From CAYSCX01 sp964429575 (GTDB lineage: Bacteria > Desulfobacterota > Binatia > Binatales > Binataceae), in assembly GCA_964429575.1 (NCBI GenBank), contig CAYSCX010000013.1:9860-73859 (forward strand): a stretch of DNA of 64,000 nucleotides, read 5' to 3'. The position numbers and the translations under genes are program-made. Positions 51,876 to 60,268 of the stretch are shown here, in pieces. The notes beneath the pieces were generated by a model that saw nothing but the letters and a program-made list of their open reading frames with translations, searched no databases and had not been told where the DNA came from. Each line of letters begins with the position of its first letter. Positions within the stretch are counted from its first letter, which is position 1.

Positions 51876-52892
51876 CTAGCTCTTCTTCTCCAGGTGGCCG
51901 CCGAACTCGTAGCGCATCGCCGACAACAGTTTGTCCGCGAAGTCCGCATTCCCGCGCGACGTAAACCGTTCGTACAGCGCTGCGCTCAGCACAAATGACG
52001 GCACGCCCTCATCGATCGCTGCGTCGATCGTCCATCGGCCTTCGCCAGAGTCCGACACGCGTCCGCTGAAATTCTTAAGCTGCGGATCAGCGAGGAGCGC
52101 GGCCGCGCTCAGGTCAAGCAGCCATGACGCGATCACGCTGCCGCGCCGCCATACTTCGGTAATCTCACTGAGGTTCAGATCGTACTGATACAACTCGGGA
52201 TCGCGCAGTGGCGTCGTCTCGGCATCAACTTCCTCCGTGCGCTTTCCCACGTTCGCATTCTTCAGGATGTTCAGCCCCTCGGCGTATGCGGCCATGATTC
52301 CGTACTCGATTCCGTTGTGGACCATCTTGACGAAGTGTCCCGCGCCGTTGGACCCGCAATGCAAGTAGCCATGCTCCGCCGTGCTTCCTTTGACCTTCTC
52401 GCGTCCGGGGGTGCGCGGTGCCGCGTCCATCGCAGGGGCGAGCGTCGCGAATAGCGGATCGATATGCTTAACGACTTCGGGCTCGCCGCCGATCATCTGG
52501 CAGTAGCCGCGCTCCAATCCCCACACTCCGCCGCTGGTCCCCGAATCGACGTAGTGGATGCCTTTGCGCTCGAGCAGCTTCGCGCGCCGGATGTCATCGA
52601 CGTAGTACGAATTTCCGCCGTCAACGATGATGTCGCCCCTTTCAAAACGGCTTGAAACATCGCTCAACGTTTTCTCGACGACCGCCGCGGGCACCATCAG
52701 CCATGTCACGCGCGGCTGCTTGAGTTTCGCGACAAAGTCATCGAGCGATGCGGCGCCTGCCGCGCCTTCTTTGGCGAGCGCTTTCACCGACGCCGCGTTG
52801 ACATCGAATACAACGCATTCGTGCCCGCCGCGGAGCCACCGCCGCACCATGTTGGCGCCCATCCGGCCAAGGCCAATCATTCCTGTCTGCAT
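51876..52892 (-). CDS. gnd: 6-phosphogluconate dehydrogenase, decarboxylating (short, GndA-like)
   Basis: 338 aa from ATG 52892, chosen by AAGGAG upstream. The cofactor fold is MQTGMIGLGRMGANMVRRWL; the substrate loop is VDSGTSGGVWGLERGYCQMI; the catalytic Lys/Asn sequence is GHFVKMVHNGIEYGIMAAYAEGL split over the active-site helix. The C-terminal region is shorter than in the about 470-residue dimeric type, matching the short bacterial class. It makes ribulose 5-phosphate and CO2 from 6-phosphogluconate. No zwf, pgl or edd neighbour. Confidence 0.9.
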   Translation of the reverse strand: MQTGMIGLGRMGANMVRRWLRGGHECVVFDVNAASVKALAKEGAAGAASLDDFVAKLKQPRVTWLMVPAAVVEKTLSDVSSRFERGDIIVDGGNSYYVDDIRRAKLLERKGIHYVDSGTSGGVWGLERGYCQMIGGEPEVVKHIDPLFATLAPAMDAAPRTPGREKVKGSTAEHGYLHCGSNGAGHFVKMVHNGIEYGIMAAYAEGLNILKNANVGKRTEEVDAETTPLRDPELYQYDLNLSEITEVWRRGSVIASWLLDLSAAALLADPQLKNFSGRVSDSGEGRWTIDAAIDEGVPSFVLSAALYERFTSRGNADFADKLLSAMRYEFGGHLEKKS

Positions 52893-53089
52893 CGCGATTT
52901 GCTCCTTATGAACGGTCGCGCACGGTCGGCCACAGAGCTTCGAGTATCGTCGCTCAACAGCCGCAACGGCGCGCAACCGCAAGCGCACGACGAGATTCCG
53001 TCCGACCTTGTTCAAACAAACTAGCAGCGATTCGCGCGTCGTCGAAAGCGCAGAGATCCGCCGGCGCAGCTATCGGCGAGTGCCCCAAG

Positions 53090-53128
53090 CGGAAAATAGA
53101 CGAGGCGCGCCATTGTTGGCGCGCCTCG
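53090..53128 (-). terminator. Rho-independent terminator after the TadG-like gene
   Basis: CGAGGCGCGCCA (53101-53112) and TGGCGCGCCTCG (53117-53128) make a perfect 12-bp stem with a 4-nt loop. Read on the minus strand the stem is followed by TCTATTTTCC, a T-rich tract. It lies 29 bp after the stop of the TadG-like gene. Confidence 0.82.
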
Positions 53129-53156
53129 CTAGATCGGCGGCTACTTGCGGTTCGGG

Positions 53157-54077
53157 CTACTCGAGCAATCGCACCGCGAGCGCGCCATACGCCGGAGCGT
53201 TCGGGTCGGGGATATCGGAGCTAGTGACCTGCCGAATGAACTGCGTGGTGATTAGGCCGTTGCCCGAGTACCCCTGGACCCATAGCACCGCGAAGCCGAG
53301 TACAGGTACCTCCGACTTGCCGTTGATAGCCGTGAAATCCACTATGGGTACTTGGATTATCCTCGGGTCGTTGATCGGATGATCAGTTGACGAGGCGCCG
53401 GGGTTCGCGCTCAAGCCGGCATTGATCCGATCGTTGATGCCTTGCTGGGTCGGGCCGACCATTACCCCGGTCTCGGTAGCAACGTAATCGGTGATGCTTA
53501 CCACGCCGTCATAGCCGTATTGGATGTTTTCGCGGTACACGTCGCCGCCAGGCCCTCCGAGCGCCAGCGGCTGCCAGTTGCCCGGACCGACCGAATTCAG
53601 CTTCAGCACGATGGTCCTGTACGGCGTCATATCGGTCCGGTAGTCAACCCCGATCGGGACAAGTCCACGCGCCTTGCCGACCGGCAGAACACCGGCGATC
53701 GCGCGCACGCTTACTGGCGCGTCCTGGAGCCCGAGCACGCGCGCAAAGTAGTACGGGACGGTCCGGCTGAGCCGGATCTCGATGCTCATATTGTCGCCGG
53801 CAACATTCGTTGCAGTGATTTCGGCGCCTTCGATTCCGTTTTGAGTCGCGTAGTTATTCGCGGTGGTGCGAGCGTAATCCGGATTGGTGGGCAGGAAGTT
53901 CGCGCCCGCGAGCACCGCCGCGTCGGCTGCCTTCTGCAACAGCGACCAGTGGTAGTAGAATACGGCGACGTCGGTGCCAAGCGCCGTCACACCGAGCAAC
54001 GCGGCGAGAGATACCGCGATGGCGACTCCGATCTGCCCGTTGGAGCGTCTTCGAAGAATCTGTACTGGGCGTCGCAT
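53157..54077 (-). CDS. TadG/TadE-like Flp pilus assembly-type protein
   Basis: 306 aa from ATG 54077 with GGAGGAG upstream. A basic N-terminus is followed by a TadE/G-type transmembrane segment with GQIGVAIAVSLAALLGVTAL and DVAVFYYHWSLLQKAADAAVLAG, the last being the conserved LQ-ADAAALAGA hallmark of putative Flp pilus proteins. The rest is a secreted domain with Asn/Thr-rich loops. In a Tad locus this is a minor pseudopilin. There is no tad ATPase, secretin or prepilin peptidase in the window, so it is an orphan. Confidence 0.85.
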   Translation of the reverse strand: MRRPVQILRRRSNGQIGVAIAVSLAALLGVTALGTDVAVFYYHWSLLQKAADAAVLAGANFLPTNPDYARTTANNYATQNGIEGAEITATNVAGDNMSIEIRLSRTVPYYFARVLGLQDAPVSVRAIAGVLPVGKARGLVPIGVDYRTDMTPYRTIVLKLNSVGPGNWQPLALGGPGGDVYRENIQYGYDGVVSITDYVATETGVMVGPTQQGINDRINAGLSANPGASSTDHPINDPRIIQVPIVDFTAINGKSEVPVLGFAVLWVQGYSGNGLITTQFIRQVTSSDIPDPNAPAYGALAVRLLE

Positions 54078-54459
54078 GCGACTCCTCCGTCGATAAGCCG
54101 TGAGGACGCACGAACCAAGTGCAAATCCGCTTGGAGACCTCTCCCGCAACCAAGGGAACGGCCTGCAAGAGGAAGCGTCCTCCCCGCGACGCAAGGGCGC
54201 ACGATGTATGCCAACGCGTCATTTGGCGACGTACAGATTCAAATGAAGCCTAGACGACTCTCTGTTTTCACCGAAGCAACTGTTGTTGCGGTGATGCCAA
54301 CTCTCGATGGTGAAAAATTTCGAGGGTGTCGAAAACATTGAACCCGCAGGGGTGAACAGTTGCGCTTATTTCACGCTTGGGAAGCGCAATTTGCGGCCAA
54401 TCAGGGCCATCCGAGACGCGCCTGAGCGGTCGCGAGATCTGTGAAGACGCGATTCCCGA
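54078..54459. other. 382-bp non-coding region upstream of the TadG-like gene
   Basis: The stretch is AT-richer than its neighbours. It holds a candidate sigma-54 element (54198-54213), a long leader before the TadG-like start, and a TTGCGCTT / AAGCGCAA stem-loop (54360-54367 with 54382-54389) 70 bp downstream of the nitroreductase stop. I see no protein-coding gene in it. Confidence 0.6.
54198..54213 (-). promoter_or_regulatory. Candidate sigma-54 (-24/-12) promoter of the TadG-like gene
   Basis: On the minus strand TGGCATACATCGTGCG keeps GG at -24, GC at -12 and exactly 10 bases between them, as in TGGCACG-N4-TTGCW. Several consensus positions are changed. It lies 120 bp before the start codon, leaving room for a long leader. 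Confidence 0.25.
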
Positions 54460-55119
54460 TCAGGCGAGCGGCTTGCCCCACGAATCGAGGAACGTCAGCT
54501 CCTCCACCGAGCGGCGCGTGATCGGACCATGACCGCGCCCGACCGGATATCCAATCGGGATCGCGGCCGCCGTGCCCCACGGCTCCGGGATCGCCAGCAG
54601 CTCCCGCACTTCCGGCTCGCATTCGCAGAGCAGAGTCGTAAGCACGCAGCCCAGTCCCTCGGCCCGGCACGCCAGCAGCAGGTTCTCGACCGCCGGGTAC
54701 ACCGACGCGCCGCCGACCACCGAAACTCGATTGAGCTTCGCATCGGTGATGGCCATCTGACTGGGGTTGAAGCAGATGATCGCGATGACGGGCGCCTCGC
54801 CCATGTGGGCGCCGAGATGATCGGCGGCCTTCAGGTTGCGCTCCATTCGCGAGCGTGCGGGTTCGGGCAAGTTCGCCAAGTTTGAGCGGTAGCCTTTCGC
54901 GAAGACTTTCCAGCGATCAGCGTAGAGCGCGCCAAGACGTTCGCGTCGCGCGCGCTCCTTGACGGCGATGATTCGCCACGGTTGCGCGTTGCCGCCGGTT
55001 GGCGCCCAGGTGGCGGCCTCGAGGACCCGATGGAGCACGTCGTCGGGCACCCGGTCGGGCTTGAGCCGTCGCACCGCACGCAGGGTGCTCATCGCCTGGT
55101 AGATTCCCATCTCCGCCAT
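54460..55119 (-). CDS. Nitroreductase-family flavoprotein
   Basis: 219 aa from ATG 55119. FMN-binding motifs: MSTLRAVRRLKPDRVPDDVL (R-x-RR type phosphate site), LEAATWAPTGGNAQPWRIIA and the C-terminal AAIPIGYPVGRGHGPITRRS. Members reduce nitro compounds, quinones or act as flavin reductases. It follows, 66 bp away on the same strand, an acyl-CoA-dehydrogenase-fold monooxygenase, so it may supply reduced flavin; no direct proof. Confidence 0.85.
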   Translation of the reverse strand: MAEMGIYQAMSTLRAVRRLKPDRVPDDVLHRVLEAATWAPTGGNAQPWRIIAVKERARRERLGALYADRWKVFAKGYRSNLANLPEPARSRMERNLKAADHLGAHMGEAPVIAIICFNPSQMAITDAKLNRVSVVGGASVYPAVENLLLACRAEGLGCVLTTLLCECEPEVRELLAIPEPWGTAAAIPIGYPVGRGHGPITRRSVEELTFLDSWGKPLA

Positions 55120-55185
55120 GGTTCGATCTCCTTTGCCGAGGTGTGTTGAGGTGGCCGCGCAAGCGCGCGCGCCCGAAATCAACTA

Positions 55186-56388
55186 TCACAGGCTGGGCGG
55201 CGCGCCGCCCACACCGAGGTACAGCCGTCCCGCCGTGTCGTAAATTGCCGAATTGACCATGAAGTGCTGCGTTACGACGTGCACGTCGCGAAAGCATCGT
55301 TGCAGCGGGCTCGACGCGTGTACCGATGAGCCGCCGCCTGCGTGGTACATGAGATCGACCGCGCGCGCCGACTGCCATGCGGCGTTGGCCGCCGCGAGCC
55401 TGAGGTCGCGCCTGGTCTCCATCGTCGGCGCGCTGCCCGCAGCGGCAACGCCCCATGCTGCCTCGATCGCATCGAGCAGAAATGCGCGTGATGAACGCAA
55501 TGCCGCCTCGGCCTCGCCGACCGTCGCCTGCACGCGCGAGGACTCGGCGAGCGTGCGCTGTTCGTAGGTGGGCGTCTTCTTCACGGCAAGCGCAATGAAT
55601 TCGTCAATCGCACGCCGCGCAAGACCGAGCGCGACCGCGCACACGCTGGCGGCGAACAGTCCGAACAGCGGGAGGCGGTAGAGTGGACGGTCGAGCACCG
55701 GCGGATCGAGGCCGAGCACAACTGAGCGGTCGGCGGGCACGAACGCCTCGCGCACCTGAAAGTCGTGGCTGCCGGTGCCTCGAAGCCCGGACGAATTCCA
55801 GGTGTCGAGAATCTCGACTTGGTCGGCGGCGAAGACCATGTAGCGGTTCTCGACGTCCCCGCTTGCCGTGCGGCGCGGTTGCTCGCCCTCCATCACCAGC
55901 GCGCCGCCGCCCATCCACTGGCAGTTCTGCGCACCGCTGCCCCATTGCCAGCGGCCGCTCACCAGGTAGCCGCCGTCTGTTACGCGCGCCTTGCCGGTCG
56001 GAGCGACCGCGCCGCCGGTGATGACGAGCGGATCGGTCGCGTAGATTTCGCGCGCACCTCGCTCCGGAAGCAGCCCCGATAGAATCGCGGTGGTCGCACC
56101 GATCATGACGCACCACCCCGCGGAACCGTCCGCGCGGGACACTTCTTCGATCACCCGCACCATATCGGATGGGTGCAACTCGAAGCCGCCCCACGCCTGG
56201 GGTATCGCGATCCGAAACAGTCCCGCCGCGGCGAACATTCGCGCGAGGTCTGCGGGCAGACGCCGCGCCGCTTCCAGCTCCGCCGCGCGCGCCGAAACTT
56301 CCGTGGCAAGCGCCCTCGCAGCATCGAGCGGAGCGATGCCCTCGCGACTGTTCGCGCGCGAGCGTGTCGAATCGATCTGTGATGCCAT
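55186..56388 (-). CDS. Acyl-CoA-dehydrogenase-fold flavin-dependent monooxygenase (HsaA/DszC-like)
   Basis: 400 aa from ATG 56388. The ACAD fold is present but the usual acyl-CoA Glu motif (GGxGxxxExP) is replaced by MYHAGGGSSVHASSPLQRCF. The stretches AAAGLFRIAIPQAWGGFELH, VSRADGSAGWCVMIGAT and SGRWQWGSGAQNCQWM follow the group D flavin monooxygenases (HsaA, DszC), which use reduced FMN/FAD and O2 to hydroxylate aromatics or oxidise sulfides. The reductase partner may be the nitroreductase downstream. Upstream it is divergent from the esterase. Confidence 0.8.
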   Translation of the reverse strand: MASQIDSTRSRANSREGIAPLDAARALATEVSARAAELEAARRLPADLARMFAAAGLFRIAIPQAWGGFELHPSDMVRVIEEVSRADGSAGWCVMIGATTAILSGLLPERGAREIYATDPLVITGGAVAPTGKARVTDGGYLVSGRWQWGSGAQNCQWMGGGALVMEGEQPRRTASGDVENRYMVFAADQVEILDTWNSSGLRGTGSHDFQVREAFVPADRSVVLGLDPPVLDRPLYRLPLFGLFAASVCAVALGLARRAIDEFIALAVKKTPTYEQRTLAESSRVQATVGEAEAALRSSRAFLLDAIEAAWGVAAAGSAPTMETRRDLRLAAANAAWQSARAVDLMYHAGGGSSVHASSPLQRCFRDVHVVTQHFMVNSAIYDTAGRLYLGVGGAPPSL

Positions 56389-56593
56389 CTCGGTAAGATC
56401 CTCCCCAACGCGTGCAGCCGTCGCGAAACGCTCCCTCTCCGCGCTTCGTGGCGCGACCGTAGAAGGGTGGCGTTCGTAACGCAAGCTGGGCGGCGCCGGC
56501 ACTTCGGCGCGTGACGCCGGTAACCACCGCCTGCGCGCCATCGTATGTTCGATAGAATGGAGTTCGCGCGTCGCAGTGGCGCGGGGAGCCAAG

Positions 56594-57714
56594 ATGCTGA
56601 ACATTGCAAAGTGCGTCGCGCTCTGTGCTATTGCGATGCTCGCGATGAGTGCGAGCGCAACGTCGGCCGAAGCAGCGAGAATCGTCAATGCGACACTCAA
56701 GTCAGACCTGATTTCGAGGCCGGTCGAGTACGCTGTGCTGCTGCCCGACGGCTACGAAGCGGGCAGCGAAAAGTTGCCGCTGGTATTATTTCTCCACGGC
56801 GGCAACGGCGATCGATCGTTCTTGAAGCAGATGCAACCGGTGATCGAGAAGGCGTGGTCAAGCGGTGCGTTTCCACCCGCGGTGCTCGCGACGCCCAGCG
56901 CATCGCGCTCCTTCTACATGGACTACAAGGATGGCTCACAGAGGTGGGAGTCGTTCATCATAGGTCCGTTCCTCGCCGAGCTGCGCCGGAACTACCGGGT
57001 CATTTCCGACCCGAAGGGTACGCTCCTGTTCGGCATCTCGATGGGCGGGATGGGCGGACTGCGAATGGCGCTCAAGTATCCCGAACGATTCGGCGGCGTT
57101 GCAGCGATGGAGCCGGGAATCGATCCAGCGCTTCGCTGGAAGGACGTTCCCGCGCGCAACCGCTTTTGGCGCGGCGACGACTTGATGCAGCGGATCTACG
57201 GTAAGCCATTGGACGAAGTGTATTGGGAGGCGAACAACCCCGCATCGATTGCGGTCGCCAATCGCGAAAAGATTCGCGCAGCCAGGCTGCCGATCTATCT
57301 CGAATGCGGCGACCAGGACATGTTCAACCTTCACGAGGCCGCCGAGTTTATGCATCGCATGCTCTGGGACCATCAAATCGAACACGAGTACCACCTCGTG
57401 CACGGAGCGGATCACTTGGGCGCGTCATTAGGGCCGCGGTCGCTCGAGGCGCTCGGATTCCTGGGCCGCGTACTCAATCCGCCGAAGCAGGATGCGCGGA
57501 CCTGGCGCACGCGACTGATGATCGGATTGATGAAGCGTCGCGCCGGCGTGANNNNNNNNNNNNNNNNNNNNNNNNNNNNNNNNNNNNNNNNNNNNNNNNN
57601 NNNNNNNNNNNNNNNNNNNNNNNNNNNNNNNNNNNNNNNNNNNNNNNNNNNCGGACCTGGCGCACGCGACTGATGATCGGATTGATGAAGCGTCGCGCCG
57701 GCGTGACTGACTAG
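56594..57714 (+). CDS. Secreted alpha/beta-hydrolase esterase, interrupted by an assembly gap
   Basis: From ATG 56594 the frame runs to 57551 and then into 100 Ns; the true stop is the TAG at 57712-57714. Removing the Ns plus one copy of the flanking 55-bp duplication restores a 321-aa protein ending RRAGVTD. A signal peptide (residues 5-25, ALCAIAMLAMSASATSA) leads an esterase D/feruloyl-esterase-like fold: LPLVLFLHGGNGDRSFLKQM, nucleophile in LFGISMGGMGGLRMAL, acid in CGDQDMFN and base His in LVHGADHLGAS. Probably an envelope ester hydrolase. The break is technical. Confidence 0.85.
57497..57551 (+). repeat. Left copy of the 55-bp duplication at the scaffold gap
   Basis: Bases 57497-57551 are identical to 57652-57706, starting CGGACCTGGCGCACGCG. 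One lies on each side of exactly 100 N. Confidence 0.95.
57552..57651. other. Scaffold gap (100 N)
   Basis: Exactly 100 unknown bases, the conventional placeholder for a gap of unknown length. The two contig ends repeat each other over 55 bp, so the ends almost certainly overlap and no sequence is missing. Confidence 0.97.
57652..57706 (+). repeat. Right copy of the 55-bp duplication at the scaffold gap
   Basis: Identical to 57497-57551. It is the start of the next contig, which then continues with CTGACTAG, giving the esterase its stop codon. Confidence 0.95.
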
Positions 57715-57729
57715 CGCGCGCGGCATGCG

Positions 57730-58329
57730 ATGATGTCCGTCATGCTGCGGCGCGCCGGCGACCCGATCGCGAAGTTCGTTCGCTGGCTCGACGACGCACG
57801 CCGCGCGCGAATTCCGAATTACGAGGCGATGGCGCTCGCCACCGCCGCTCGCGACGGCAGGAGTTCCGTGCGATTCGTGCTGCTCAAGGGAATCGATGAG
57901 CGCGGTTTCGTGTTCTTCACCGACTCGCGAAGCCGCAAAGGTCGAGAACTGCGCGCCAATTCGCGCGCGTCGCTCGCATTCTACTGGCAACCCAAGGGCC
58001 GACAGGTGCGTGTCGAGGGCCGCGTAGAGCAGGTCACGCCCGCAGAAGCCGACGCATCTTGGAAAATGCGGCCGCGCCAGAGCCGGCTGGCCGCGGGCGT
58101 TTCGCATCAAAGTGCGCGGCTTCGCTCGCGCGCCGATCTGCTTGCGGAGTTCGAGAGGCTCGCCCGAAAGTTTCGCGGTCGCGACGTTCCGCGCCCGCGC
58201 TACTGGACTGGTTTCCGCGTACGCCCCGACGCCATCGAGTTCTGGACGCATCGCGAGCACCGCCTCCACGACCGCGAGCTATTCGTGCGTCGCCGCGCTG
58301 CGTGGAGCCGCTCATTGCTCCAGCCGTGA
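57730..58329 (+). CDS. pdxH: Pyridoxamine/pyridoxine 5'-phosphate oxidase
   Basis: 199 aa. FMN- and PLP-binding motifs: MALATAARDGRSSVRFVLLK, GIDERGFVFFTDSRSRKGRE, LAFYWQPKGRQVRVEGRVEQ, SHQSARLRSRADLL and the C-terminal WTGFRVRPDAIEFWTHREHR split near the family signature. It oxidises PNP and PMP to PLP in salvage. Together with pdxS/pdxT this genome has both the R5P-dependent route and salvage. It starts 16 bp after the esterase stop. Confidence 0.93.
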   Translation: MMSVMLRRAGDPIAKFVRWLDDARRARIPNYEAMALATAARDGRSSVRFVLLKGIDERGFVFFTDSRSRKGRELRANSRASLAFYWQPKGRQVRVEGRVEQVTPAEADASWKMRPRQSRLAAGVSHQSARLRSRADLLAEFERLARKFRGRDVPRPRYWTGFRVRPDAIEFWTHREHRLHDRELFVRRRAAWSRSLLQP

Positions 58330-58459
58330 GTGCCCCACGATCCAACTATTTGGCTTTCCCGTGAGCTCTGCCGCTTGCTACAAGATTGAGCTGGCTCTCG
58401 CCATAGTCATCAGTACCTTGGCGCGCTGATTCGAGAACATCGGCAGGATGATCATATAG

Positions 58460-60256
58460 ATGGCAGTGGAAAGCACCGCCCGCGCGGTTGAGGCTGCAGC
58501 CGCAGCGGCGGCGCCGCCAACGGCCGAGAAGCTCAGGCTTCGCACCAAGATTCTTTACGGCGCACCGAGTTTCGCGGGCGCCGCGATGGCCATCCCGATT
58601 CTGATCCACATGCCGAAGTTCTACGCCGACGTTGTGCTTGCGCCGCTCGGCTACCTCGCATTCGCGATCGCGCTCGCACGCGCATTCGACGCGCTCACCG
58701 ATCCGGTGATGGGCTGGGTGACCGACCGCACCAAGAGCCGCTGGGGCCGCCGACGACCCTGGATGGCGCTCGGCGCTCCGCTCTGTGCGCTGGCATTCTG
58801 GGCACTGTTGAGTCCGCCGGCTTCGCTCTCGGGACTGTCGGCGGCGCTCTGGTTCGGCGGCATGTTCATTCTCTATTTCCTGTTTCACACCGTTTACATA
58901 TTGCCTCACTATGCGCTCGGCCCCGAGTTGACACTCGACTACCACGAGCGCTCGAGTCTGTTCGCGGTGCGCGAGGGTTTCATGATCCTCGGCACCATCG
59001 TCGCCTCGGCAGCGCCGGGGGTACTGATGCAGCGCTTCGGCGCGACCGAGCGCGAAGCGTTCTTCTACATCGGGATCGGCTTCGCCGTGCTGTTGACGGT
59101 GCTCTACCTGGCACTGGTCGTGGGCGTGCGTGAGCGGCCGGATTTCGCCGCGCGCGAATCGAACCCCCTCATTCCGGGCGTACGTCGAGCATTGCGCAAT
59201 CGCCCGTTTCGCATCCTGCTCGCGAGCTACGCGGTCGCGAGCATTACCGGCGCGATTCCGGCGACCTTGGTGCCGTTCTTCAATGCGTACGTGATTCGGC
59301 CGGAGAATCCGACCCTGTGGCTCTCGTACCTGTTGCTCGCATACTTCGGATTCGGATTCGTGTCGATCCCGTTCTGGCTCGCGGCCGCAAGGCGCTTCGG
59401 TAAGCTCAACGCGTGGCTGGCAAGCTTCGTCATCGGCATCACGGGCGGTTCAGCGTTCTTCCTTCTGGGCGAGGGCGACACGCTGCCCCTTCTCATCTTG
59501 ATGTGCTACGCGGGCACCGGCTTCGGCGCAGCTCTCTTTCTGGTGTTGTCGATGCAGGCTGACGTGATCGACTACGACGAGTTCTATACGGGCAAACGGC
59601 GCGAGGCGCAGTTCGGCGCCTTCTGGAGCATCCTGCCCAAGTTCGTTGCGATTCCGAGCGCCGCGGTCCCAATTGCGGTGCTGGCGTCTATCGGCTACGT
59701 GCCCAATGCGGAACAGACCCCGGAGGTCGTGTTCGCGATCAGGATGATCTACGCGCTCGCACCTGCGAGCACCGCGATCGCGGCGTTTTTCATCGCACGC
59801 CATTACCCAATCACGGCCGAGGTGCATCGCGCGATTCTGGGCGGTGTCGAGGCGCATCAGCGCGGCGAAAGCGCGATCGATCCGCTCAACGGCCGCATGG
59901 TGCCGCCGCCCAACGCGCGCGGCGTCGACGAGGCCACCGGCTGGTTCCTCGACTACTTCTCCACCGGCGAACTCAAGCGCTACCTCCGCGGTGGCGCGTT
60001 CTCTCCCGTGCGCGATGTCTATCTCTCTGTCGGCGGGTCGGCCGCAGTGTGCCTTGCAGTGGGGTTGTTCGCGGCGGAGCGGATGACCAACCTTGGCGCG
60101 GAGCCCGGCGCGGTCGCCTCACTCGCGGTGGTTGCGGCCGGGATTGCGCTCGCGGTCTTCATGTTCCACGTCGTGCGTCTGGGGCCTGCGCGCCAGCTCG
60201 CCGCCGGGCTCATCTCGAACGACCAGATCCTCGCCCACCTCGACGACGCATCGTGA
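58460..60256 (+). CDS. GPH-family MFS transporter with an additional C-terminal domain
   Basis: 598 aa against about 450 for the usual GPH protein. The N-terminal 450 residues have twelve hydrophobic helices and the family motifs ALARAFDALTDPVMGWVTDR with SRWGRRRPWMALGAP, YILPHYALGPELTLDYHERS and QADVIDYDEFYTGKRREAQF. After the last canonical helix (YPITAEVHRAIL) comes a soluble stretch of about 65 residues, EAHQRGESAIDPLNGRMVPP onward, and two further hydrophobic helices near the end. The extra part is not explained by a known GPH function. Ends 12 bp from the convergent DUF1329 gene. Confidence 0.85.
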   Translation: MAVESTARAVEAAAAAAAPPTAEKLRLRTKILYGAPSFAGAAMAIPILIHMPKFYADVVLAPLGYLAFAIALARAFDALTDPVMGWVTDRTKSRWGRRRPWMALGAPLCALAFWALLSPPASLSGLSAALWFGGMFILYFLFHTVYILPHYALGPELTLDYHERSSLFAVREGFMILGTIVASAAPGVLMQRFGATEREAFFYIGIGFAVLLTVLYLALVVGVRERPDFAARESNPLIPGVRRALRNRPFRILLASYAVASITGAIPATLVPFFNAYVIRPENPTLWLSYLLLAYFGFGFVSIPFWLAAARRFGKLNAWLASFVIGITGGSAFFLLGEGDTLPLLILMCYAGTGFGAALFLVLSMQADVIDYDEFYTGKRREAQFGAFWSILPKFVAIPSAAVPIAVLASIGYVPNAEQTPEVVFAIRMIYALAPASTAIAAFFIARHYPITAEVHRAILGGVEAHQRGESAIDPLNGRMVPPPNARGVDEATGWFLDYFSTGELKRYLRGGAFSPVRDVYLSVGGSAAVCLAVGLFAAERMTNLGAEPGAVASLAVVAAGIALAVFMFHVVRLGPARQLAAGLISNDQILAHLDDAS

Positions 60257-60268
60257 TTTGCGCTCGGT

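Noticed and set aside
54090..54210. Possible c-di-GMP (GEMM) riboswitch; the plus strand contains GACGCAAGGGC and ACGCAC
   Set aside because: The motifs are on the strand opposite to the only downstream gene, their spacing is about 60 nt instead of about 20, and the paired stems do not form.
56389..56593. Possible extra gene in the divergent region between the monooxygenase and the esterase
   Set aside because: The frames there are N-terminal extensions of neighbours without homologous residues or ribosome binding sites.
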